Assembly (NCBI RefSeq): GCF_000090795.2
Contig: NW_003546265.1
Location: 157,651 to 221,650, forward strand
Source of the DNA: Amphimedon queenslandica
Lineage: Eukaryota; Porifera; Demospongiae; Haplosclerida; Niphatidae
DNA: 64,000 bases
Reading direction: 5' to 3'
Position numbers and translations under genes: made by a program. This document shows, one piece after another, positions 43,301-53,300 of the stretch. Under the pieces are notes generated by a model, which did not search any database, had not been told where the DNA came from, and saw only the letters and a list, made by a program, of their open reading frames with translations. The first letter of the stretch is position 1; every line of letters begins with the position of its first letter.

Positions 43301-46300
43301 AAGCTCTAAATTCTGCCACTCCTCCTTGACGCAGTGAGCATATTATATCTGATGGATTAGGTACTAAAATAATCTCAGCGTCTGACTGCTGTTTGGTTTT
43401 AACTGATACTTCAACATCATCAGGTGTTGATGAACCACTGGACTCAGAAGATGGATCATCTCTTAAATTTTTCGCAGCACCTACAATGAAGAAAAAATGA
43501 AGCATCAGGAATTAAACTACAAGTACAGTAGAAGCAATTATTAAGTGACCTTTATCTCCTCCTCCAGTAGTAGGAAGATGACTTTGAGGAGTTGCTTCCT
43601 CATCACTGATGCTAACTGGTGCTTCAACACTTATATTAGTATCGTGTGGACTAGCAGAATCAGAAATATCAGCTAACTGCTTCTCTCCAAAAGGTGGTGG
43701 AGGAGGAGGAGGAGGTGTTCCATTAAAGTTAGGAGGTCTGTATTTAGTTGTACTTTCTTCATCTTCTTCACCAAGAGACTCATCAGGAGATCTTGATGTG
43801 ATGTAAGACTGCGAAGGAGAGCTAGTAGAAGAAGGGTGGGATGCACTCCAAGTTGTGTTAGTCACAGAAACTGGAGCAGTGAAGTAGATTTGAGACTTGG
43901 CAGTTTGAGCATACGGAAGTGATACTAAGGTCTTGTGTGATTGCTGGATAGGCTGAGGCCATTCACTCTCTGTCACTCTCTCACTGATAGTTGCTGTGGC
44001 TGGTCTCTGCTTGTAACTTGATAAATCACTGCTGCACGTAATGGGATCTGTGTAATAGTAAATGATAAAGGATCTCATTACTTATGGTATGCTACCTGAA
44101 TAATCTCTTGATTTATCAGACGGAACCTAAGCAGGAAAAGGGAAATATAAACTGCAACAATACTAGGATAATTATACAACACATAGCTATATCTAAAGGT
44201 CAGATATGTCTTGCTGCTTAACAAAACAATGTGACCATGTATAATAAATACAAAACTGACCTCATCAACAGTCATGGGCTGGTGTTCTTTAAGTCCGTTA
44301 TAAGTTGACACAGATTCTGTTCCTGGTTTCAATACATTGAAACGATGTTTTCTATTAGTTTTTAGGAATGACCGCGAGGAGGATTGAATATTTTTTGATG
44401 ACAAAGTTTCTGGAGGTAAACTCATTGTTTCTCTTGTTGTCACTAGGCCTGGCTCTAGACTGCTGGTCACTGTAGCTATTTCAACAGATCCAGTAATAGT
44501 GACTGGTAGGGATGACAAAGGCATTGAAGATGATTGTTGCTGCAGAAGAGGAGGTACTGTGATGCTACTAGATACTGTTTGGGCTGGCATTGAATAAGGA
44601 CCACCACTAGCTTCAAGTGATATACCTACAGCAAATATACACGTATAATAATAATAATAATAGCACTGTAAAGTAGTTTCATTTGGCTAAAGACTATGGA
44701 CTACAGTACAGGGCACTTTGTCAAAAATGGCTCAGAGAGAATTTTCCATTTTTATAATTTTTTTTGATACATATACATGTTCTTATGCTGTGTAGCAAGT
44801 TTGAGCTGATTCCGATCAAGTTTGAATTTTTTATGAATTTTTGAAGTTGCTCAAAAATTGGGCCAAAGTCCCTGTACTATAGTACAGGGACTTTTGGCCA
44901 AATTTCATCAAAAATGGCTAGGAGAGAATTCTTCATTTTTATAAATTTTTCTGATACATATACATGTTTTTATGCTGTCTAGCAAGTTTGAGCTGATTCT
45001 GATCGAAATTGAATTTTTTTACAATTTTTAAAAGTTACTCCAAATATTACTACAAGTATACACAGGGTACCCCCAGTCACTCCATGGTATTAGTTATTAT
45101 AACTATGTGCCCTATGAATAACGATAATAATTCCAGGAATTACATGTACCTCTTTGAAGTTTATCAGGTGGCCCAGCCTTTGCAGCTGCTCCAACCATCA
45201 CTCCAGCAATACTTCGCAATTTATGAAGTATCACAACTGTCTTTTGTCCACAATCTGGCAATGTCCAGTTATTTAAAAACACGTCCAATTGCTCAGAATG
45301 ATTTTCAGAACAAGATATATATTTTTGTAAATCTGCTTCATCAATCCCTATGTATATAGCAATGCTTATCCACTGTCTCTTTAATCCTAAAAAAAATTCC
45401 TTTAGTTGAGGATAAGACGGCAGTTCCAGGAGAATAAGGTATCTTCCTATTCCTTGGGTCAATACAAGAGCCTCTACCACATCTTCTATAGTAGACCATT
45501 GTCCTTTCTTTGCTCTCCATGATCTAAGTACCTACAGATACAAAGCACTGTGTAAGTGGTCTGTTCTTTTATATCAAGATACATTAGATTTACAATTGTT
45601 ACTTGTTATGTGGGCATAATGCAATTCTTGCAACATTTTTTGTGGTAAAAATTGTTTTTATTTTTATTTTTTAATTTTTTAATAAACTGACTTCAGTAAG
45701 ATTAAGTGAAGGTACAGCCTCCATGTTCAATCTTTCAGCAATGCTCTTAGCCTGATCAACAGTTATTAGAATGTCTTTAAAAGCTTCAATGCTTTGCTCT
45801 AGTACAGCTACATTGTGAAAAGAACAACTTAAACTGTTAAAATTAATAGTTAATATATATACCTGGGCTTGCAGAGTCAGTCAAACTTTCATCATACAGT
45901 TTCAAACTGAATTGTGCAAATTCACTTTTTCCTATAGGATATTTAAGACACTAAATCTATTATACTAACTGTCCATTTATATCATGTTTGGATAGCTTAC
46001 AGAGATAAACAATATTAAATGAATTAACAGCAAAAAAGTACAATAACTATTACATTCTTATTACCAATTCTAGCGAGATCACAAGCTAACTGATGATGTG
46101 TTGGAGGTCCATCCTCCTCACTGGATGAATCAAGGAGTGCTATGTACAGAGCAGAGATGGGAAATGAGGACTTGATGTTGATGCAGTCCAGTAGATGCAT
46201 GGCTTGTCGAATTTCAGGTTTATCTATATAAATAAGGAATTCTTTAAAATTATTATAGAGGAGGAGGATTGTGGCTTTTAAGACACCCCTACTTTCATTA

Positions 46301-46878
46301 TCTGTATAAACTAGAACTGAATAAGGCTTAATACACTAATAGTGTTATCCATACAATTGTATGTAGACACTATTATCAGTGGGGTAGCTGATTAGATCTG
46401 CTCTTGGATAATGTCAACTTACTCACCTACTAATTCTACCTGATCTTGTTCGGATATTCTGAAATGATTTGAGAGGTGGGGTATGAGTTTTAAAGCTTTT
46501 AGTTTAGTACGAGCAAATGGTCGTAGAGTGGCGATAATCCTTAAACATGATTCAGATGTTAAGTCATCGTCAGGATAACCTTTAACAACAGAAAAGATAT
46601 AGAATCAACACAATCGTAACAATAAAGATGTTTTAAACCACAACTTTCTCATCCAAAAGCTTATTATATGTGTGTTCTTGTTCAGTAATATCCCAAACAA
46701 TGTAAACAACTCATTGGATTGTATCATGGGTTATATATGTGGATATTTCTTGTTCCTCACTTTCTCCAAAGAGTTCTGACTTTATGATCTTTTTCTCACG
46801 ATAGCTAAATGATGCATTGAAGAGCTTCAATACCAATTCATGATTCTTAGACCCGGTATGGTCAGTGTTGCTCTCCAT
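37345..46878 (-). CDS. Large ankyrin-repeat protein with death-fold domains
   Basis: Multi-exon gene starting at the ATG at 46878 (MESNTDHTGSKNHELVLKLF) and ending at 37345. Domain order: N-terminal helical region, possibly a death-fold (exons 46570-46435, 46225-46070, 45920-45690); a clearer death-fold at 45470-45160 (LPSYPQLKEFFLGLKRQWIS, IAIYIGIDEADLQKYI); a Ser/Pro-rich linker (44630-43520); five or so ankyrin repeats (43160-42170, e.g. GMTALHIASELGDKDIMKLL and NYTPLVIAVVAGCDNIVRML); an exon of about 1.6 kb (42098-40490) with a 13-residue tandem repeat and a Pro/Ser-rich part; a helical block (40400-39915); a Glu/Lys/Ser-rich region (39760-38530); and a C-terminal death domain at 37870-37570 (DKLFKDLAQNLNNWKMLGRY, LMLKGWLSQSKSLGTYTKLG, EALVNCMRDDLVIILEQH). 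Likely a signalling scaffold. I do not recognise a vertebrate orthologue. Some exon limits are approximate. Confidence 0.78.
41404..42030 (-). repeat. In-frame 39/45-bp tandem repeat, 15 copies
   Basis: Fifteen head-to-tail units of 39 bp (some 45 bp by an extra GTACTT), coding on the minus strand for STSPAVLNVADAT-like units of 13 or 15 residues. Units are nearly identical in DNA, the length changes are multiples of three, and the frame stays open across all copies, so the array is coding. It lies between the ankyrin repeats and the Pro-rich region of the ankyrin/death-domain gene. Confidence 0.95.
44690..45060. repeat. Palindromic intronic repeat array D (two copies)
   Basis: Two units in the intron 44634-45151 of the ankyrin/death-domain gene. 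A perfect CCCTGTACTATAGTACAGGG lies at 44870-44889; the first unit has a decayed core near 44700. The flanking TACATATACATGTT and CAAGTTTGAGCTGATTC match array A. Confidence 0.88.
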
Positions 46879-47872
46879 GGCTATTGGCTAATCTAGTATT
46901 AGGGCGTGGTTCAGTAAGCTAATCGAAATCATAGATAGTTGAGTATAAAAAACCACAGGAATTATTACATGTAGATGATGCGTAGATCCTAGCAACGTAT
47001 GCAAGTTGCCCCACAAATGAGCAAATGGAGGAAGAGTCTTTTTCCTTTGTTGTTTGTAAATCTAGATGAGTGCCAGAGCGAGCTGTTTTTATGATCTACC
47101 TGTAAAGTTTAAGACCTACTCTATTTATTGATGTGTAGTTTTTGTCCATTACAACTAAATGCGTTTAATTGTGCCGTGAATTCTCCTGCTTGAAGTTATT
47201 GTCCACAGGATTTTAGTTTTGTACCTCTTACACAAAAGGTTCTTGATAAATTTGACTGTAAGGTTTATAAACAAATAAACAATGTCAAACTGGAGGGCAA
47301 TGTCAAGTTTTTAAAGAAAAATAATGTAGTGTTGAAAAGTTATGAGCTAAAAACTGTTCTAAAAACTAGTTTTGTTTTGTACCCTTAACTCAATCACAAT
47401 AGATGCTGCAGCTTTGAAACTTCACATATAAATACATCATCCACATGTTGAGGGCAATAAGGTATAATTATATCTTCATTTCACTGTATAAGTAAATAAA
47501 GCTTCATTTCCTACAATTTAGGCATCATAATGATCAGACAGTCTATTGACACTAATGCAGCACTTCTTTTAGGATCCATCTCATCAAGCAAGAGCAAGAT
47601 GCTTTCTCATTATCAAAATAATGATAAGAAATCATTTTTGTTAACATAAAAGTCAAGGAAGAATAAAAAAATACCCGGAAAGTTCCAACATCCTTGCTTC
47701 ATCCCTCCATTTTCTTGTGTTTTTCAACATTTTTATCTCTTTAAATAGAAATTTATTTTAAAAACAATACGGTATTGACAACTAGCATTTCCTGCCGGGA
47801 ACGGTGGTTTCCAATCCCTATCTCTAGCTAGCCGGAAATTGCTGATGATGCGGTTGCTAGCTGTTTGAGTTA
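46879..47872. promoter_or_regulatory. Shared intergenic region of two divergent death-fold genes
   Basis: 994 bp between the start codons of the ankyrin/death-domain gene (minus) and the double death-fold gene (plus). No coding exon seen. A common bidirectional promoter is possible but not shown by any specific motif. Confidence 0.5.
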
Positions 47873-48786
47873 ATGCCTGATCATGGCAATAGCCAAGGTG
47901 ATCAAAGATCTAGATTTATTCTATGTCAACTAATCATGGAGGACCTGATACCAAAGATAATAGATTCAGTAGGCCCTAAATGGGCCCAGTTGTACTCTTT
48001 CTTAGGTCTGGATTATAGAGGAAGATTTCAAATATCAACTAGCAATCAAAGCATATCCCCAGAAAGAGTGAAACACAGGCAGTGTGCATTAGAAACAATT
48101 AGAAAATGGCAGAAAGAAGTGGAAGGAAAAGATGAAATGGAGTGTATACAGATATTACTGGGTCACTTACAAAGAGTTAAAGGAATGGGCGGGTTAGCAA
48201 TGGAACTTGCTAATGAATATGGTGAGACATAACGACATTAGATCCTTTTAATATGCATACCCCTTATCCCTCATACTTAATAGCGGAACATACCATCTTT
48301 ATTTGATCTTAGGTGTAGAATTAGAAGTTAAACCTTCATTAGTTAGCTCTGAGTCTCATTTATCGTCAAGCGAAGAAAGCCAAAGGGAAGAATCATTTGA
48401 ATACAAAAGATTATACAAAAGTATCTACATAATGATTGTACCACTACATTTAATAAGAGGGTTACTTTATAGGTTCACTATGGAGTCAACCCATTAACAC
48501 AAGAAACAGAGGACACAAGTTTGCTGTCTTAGATATATGCCAGCGAATGACCAAGAATCACTTTAAACAATTTTTTTCTTACTTGGGCATGGATAGCACA
48601 AGAATAGAGGCCATTATTAGAGAAGAGCCTTTGCTAGAGGAGCAATATTATACAGCTTTAAAGGAGATAATAGAATCAAGAGGAGCAGCTGTAACTTTGA
48701 AGGACTTAAAGGAAGGTCTCCTTTTATGCTTAAGACATGATCTATTGGCTCTTGTTATGAGACGCATTGAGGCTACGAGGGATTAG
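47873..48786 (+). CDS. Adaptor-like protein with two death-fold domains
   Basis: 256 aa from exons 47873-48221, 48313-48420 and 48473-48786, all phase 1 joins that close correctly (ANEY-GVELEVKP; RLYK-SSLWSQPINTRNRG). N-terminal death-fold at about residues 20-115: DLIPKIIDSVGPKWAQLYSF, LGLDYRGRFQI, CALETIRKWQKEVEGKDEME, CIQILLGHLQRVKGMGGLAM. A short Ser/Glu linker (VSSESHLSSSEESQREES) follows. C-terminal death-fold at about 165-255: MTKNHFKQFFSYLGMDSTRI, EEQYYTALKEIIESRGAAVT, LKDLKEGLLLCLRHDLLALV. Two death folds without a catalytic domain is the layout of adaptors such as FADD, so a bridging role is likely (inference). The second possible start, MEDLIPK, would remove 21 residues. It is divergent from the ankyrin/death-domain gene and convergent with the ankyrin gene, whose stop codon is only 45 bp away. 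Confidence 0.8.
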
Positions 48787-48831
48787 TTTCAATTAATGAA
48801 CTTATTTACACAATTAGTAATTTCAATTTTG

Positions 48832-50163
48832 TTATAGTACATTACATTTGCAGCATTTTGATCTAGTTTCGGTTTTTGGATCTTCTATAAACAGAGAAAA
48901 CATATAAATACACAACAGCTATGAAATTATGATTGATACCTTCGAAATCGAAATCTTCTCTTGGTACCTGGTCCTCTTCACTCTCACTTTCTAGAAACAA
49001 AAATAATAATAATATTATCATTGAAAAGAAATGCATTATTGTAGTATACCCTCTTGCTCTTCTGATTCAATTTCTTGAACATAAGAGTTGCCTTGATTCT
49101 CAAATATGTCTCCTTCAATATCTGTATAAAAATAAAGATAAATCATCAAATTTGTTGTAAAAAACGTCTTACCAATGTGCATTGATTGCATTCTGACAAA
49201 TCCAAGGTTTTGAAACATGTGTAGTATTATGTCTCTGTTAGGATTGTTGAAGGGTATTTCCAGATCTGCTGTATTCTTGCGTCTGTTTGTACAAGTCGTT
49301 GGTATAAGGCCGTTCATTATTAGGTATTGGACAACTTCAGGATGTCCCATGTGACAAGCTTTGTGCAACGCTGTGTCCCCCCACTATAAATAAACAACAA
49401 AAATTAATTATAAATTCCCATGTTCCCTGATCTATTTTTGCTTAGCTACACCACAGACTCTAATTAACATCTTATTGCATGCAGCTCCACCCAGTTCTAA
49501 AACTATATATTCAATTTCATACCCTGTCTCTTGCATTGCTGTCGACATTTAATTCCTCCAGCAATAACTTTGTCATTCTTGTTTTACCATGAAGGGCAGC
49601 TTTATGCAGTGGAGTCCATCCATACTAGATATTTCAAAGTAATTAGCGTAGGTCTTAAATAGAGTGGTAAGTTTTTTCACTAACTTTATTCATTGCATTT
49701 AGCTCTGCACCGAATTGATGCAGCAGTCTGGCAATGTGTATATTTCCCCTCTGTGCCGCCCAGTGCAATGGTCTTTCCATATCCTGTATTAGCAAGTTAG
49801 ATGCTGCCAAACCATAATTACTACCTTGTCACTGGTGTTTGGATTGGCACCGGCTTCCAAGAGTAACTTTGTCATAGGAAAGTGGTCATTCATCACAGCC
49901 CTGTGTAAAGCTGTATCGCGATACTATAGATAATATCATTATGTAATTATGATACATTAGCCTAATACTTTAACATCAATGCAGGCATCAACATGAGCTC
50001 CATTGGCTAGGCATCTCTTTGCAAGTGGTATATACCCAGCTCTTGCTGACTTTGCAAACTGCGAGGTCTATATATTGATAAAGGCAAAGAAAATGAGTAT
50101 GGTTTGTTTTTGTGAACTAACCAGCAGATCGGGTCCGGTTCTTGAAGACTTAGGTCGTTGCAT
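48832..50163 (-). CDS. Ankyrin-repeat protein with C-terminal CaaX-type motif
   Basis: About nine short exons. Five ankyrin repeats, nearly one per exon with phase 0 boundaries: SQFAKSARAGYIPLAKRCLA, YRDTALHRAVMNDHFPMTKL, DMERPLHWAAQRGNIHIARL, YGWTPLHKAALHGKTRMTKL and WGDTALHKACHMGHPEVVQY. Then RDIILHMFQNLGFVRMQSMH, an acidic stretch (ESEEQEESESEEDQ) and a last exon (48884-48832) ending RSKCCKCNVL. CNVL fits a CaaX box with terminal leucine, the geranylgeranylation type, and the nearby CC and KC cysteines could be palmitoylated, so the protein is probably membrane-anchored (inference). I chose the ATG at 50163 (MQRPKSSRTGPDLL). The frame stays open upstream to 50230 (YYSAPPKDALLGKFS), so an extra 5' exon is possible, even though the receptor's stop codon is just 147 bp upstream on the same strand. 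Confidence 0.8.
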
Positions 50164-50310
50164 GCTGAACTTGCCTAGTAATGCGTCTTTGGGTGGGGCT
50201 GAGTAATATTCATGATCATGATAATGATTAACATTAAACTATACTATCATTTCAAAAAATAAAAAACAAGACATGCATGAAAACCAACTGAGCACAAAAA
50301 CAAGCTGAAA

Positions 50311-53300
50311 TCAATTATTAAGAGCGTCCTTAATGTTTTCATAGTCAGGCTTGATGTAGCTACCAGTAACTCTTGGACTGGCCATCTTTATATAATCATC
50401 AGTAATCCTGTCGTCGTCATCATCAGCAGGAGGAGGAGAAAGAGGAGTGAAAATTGGATTTATAGCAGTAGGAGGAAAAGAAGGAAGTGGGGGAGGTCCC
50501 CATAGTTCATTCCTTTGATCAGGTACATCAGGAAGCTCTTCGTAAATGGGATCACTGTTCATGCAGGGTGGTTTGTCTCCGAGTTTTGACTTGACATCAT
50601 CGTAAACCATATCAGCTTGTTTTGAGTCATGACTGACACTGTCGTAAGCATTTAACTCGAGATTTGGTTGGGGAGCAATACTCCTTGATTGATGTTGGAG
50701 CTTCTTCTTCTTTATCCTCAACGATACGATGACAATTATAACTAAAACTAAAAGAAACTTTAACACTACAAAGTGATACATTTTAACTTGCTTATTAATA
50801 TCAGGAGTAGCAGAACCACCCCTCCAATAATTGCCATTGTCGTTGTATTAAGAAAACTCTGTGATGCCTACAATTATTATCAAAATATATGCTATTTGTA
50901 ATGGCTGATACCTACCCCTGCTGAAACCCCAGTTGGACCTGCATTTGATTCCCCACTAGAACTTGCTACAACTTCGAATGTACCTATTATAGTATAATAG
51001 AAATAATTGTAATTAATAGTCAAAATGTGTCCTCACTGGTCATTGTTGTACTAATGACTGTAGGAGAGCTGGATGTTACTGGAATAAAGCAAATATCAAT
51101 GTTTGTGCTGTTAGTAGTACAAGGTAGACAATCCTGTTGTCCATAATGCAACTGGTAATGGAGTGGAGGGCATGAGAGGCACGGCTCAAATCCAGATAAA
51201 GAGAAGGTATGTGGAGAACAGAGTCCTAAAATAAACATAACATCACAATGCATAGCCTTGTTTTGCATACTTTGACACTCAGCAATGCTTTTAGAGCCTG
51301 ATCTAACAGTGCTTTGATAAACTGGACAAGATACACAATGAGATTGTCCATCATTCTCTTGATATGAGCCCAGTGGACATTCAGCACACTGTGGAAACTG
51401 TTCCTCAATGTATTCACCGTTTCCAATGCCAATGAATGAGCTAGCAATGACATGACTATAAGTACCAGGACTGCAAGCAACTACATAATAAAAGGATTAG
51501 CAATTATAGATTACAATGAAATACAAGGTGAGAACGTACCACATTGTATGTGATCGGAGTCTAATTCATATCCATCAGGACAAGTGAAGTGTCTTGGCCC
51601 AATAGTATAATTCACTAATGAAACACTAAATGTGTTGCCTCCAGCAGTAAATGCCAACAGGTTGTTGCTCCCATGAAGGAAAGTAACCACAGACTCTCTG
51701 CTTTTTTCTAACTGAGCTAAGCTTGTAGACAGGTTTCCTGTTATCATATCAAACTCAGTCAAAGGATTATAATCAGGTATAACACTCTTGAGAGTAAAAT
51801 GCAGTGAAGATAAGTCACCACTAAAGGCTGAGAAACTACTAGATACTACAGGAGCTGATGATGCATTAGCCACTAAATCAATGATTGCTTTAGCCCATTC
51901 CTCTCTTGATTGGCTCAAAATTAATGTAAAAGTGTATTGTATGCTGGAGCTTCTAGTAGGCAGTATAATAACATGAACTGGATTACTGGTCACATTGCCA
52001 ATAGCATTAGAGGCCATGCATTGATACCATCCATTATCCTCAAGTTGAGGTTTACTTAAAATTAATACATTAGTGTCACAATTGGGTAAGAGATTCCAAT
52101 CATCAGCTTCATTCCGTTTATAAAACCAGGTCCAGCCTGGAGCAGGGATGCCGTATGCATCACATGTCAAAAGATAGCCATTTTTATCACCTTCTTGTAT
52201 GTATGCATATTTAGGGAGACTGAGGTTTAGTACTGGCTCACTAGCAATGTCTACTATTGAAGGTAATGAGGTAGTTGCACCAGCATCATTAACTACAACG
52301 CATTTGTATTCTCCTTTATCTGCCAATTGTAAGTTCATCAATTCTAAGCTATTTGAGCTCGAATCCGGTATAATAATATCATCTTTGATCCAGTGATATC
52401 TCAAATGAAGCACAGAGTTTGCCATGCATGATAGTAGAATTGATGAATTGACTGTAGCAGTGACAGATGAGGTTGGATGGGAGAGTATAAAAGGCGGCTC
52501 TACACACCATTGCTCTAATACTGCACGTGCCTCTAAGCTTAAATGAAGCTGCCCTAATGCAGAAGATGCTTCATTAAAAGACAAGCTTTTATTGTAAGCA
52601 ACTTGTAGTACTTTGTCCTTTATGCTCCTCAGCTCGTCAAGTTGAGCCAATCCATTTGGTGTATCTTCGAGAATGTCCTCAAACTGGCTCAGTATACTAC
52701 CCAAGCAATCAAAGAAGCTTGAGCAACCAAAGAGCTCAAACTGGCTGACGTTGTTGTGGATTGCTTTCATATGAGACTGCCAGGACGCAAAGGAGTTCTT
52801 TAAAAGGAAAGCAGTTAGGATACTGTGTTGTTTGATTAGCTCAGATTTTAGGTAACTATGTTCTACTGCTACTATTGTTGGTAGATTCTTCTCGGATATG
52901 TTACTACAAGAATTCATTGTAGCATTTTTAATGCTATTAATGCTGTCGTTAAAAGAGTTAAATGACTCCTGAAGCTCTGTCTTAATCTCATCAATATAGT
53001 TGCTCATACCTGTATGTACAGACATAAGGCAAATTACATTATTGAATACAAAAATTTTATCATTACAGATGAGAAAATAAAAATAAAAAAGAGAATTCTC
53101 TTAGAATCTTTTTCGACAAAATTTGGCCAAAGACCCTGTATAGAAACTTTCAACCAATCTGTGACAAGCAAAACCCATTGATTCTATTGTCACTATAATT
53201 ATACATGATTATTGAGCAACTTTAAAAATTCATTAAAAATCTAAATTTGATCGGAATCAGCTCAAACTTTCTACACAACATTAGAACATGTATATGTATC

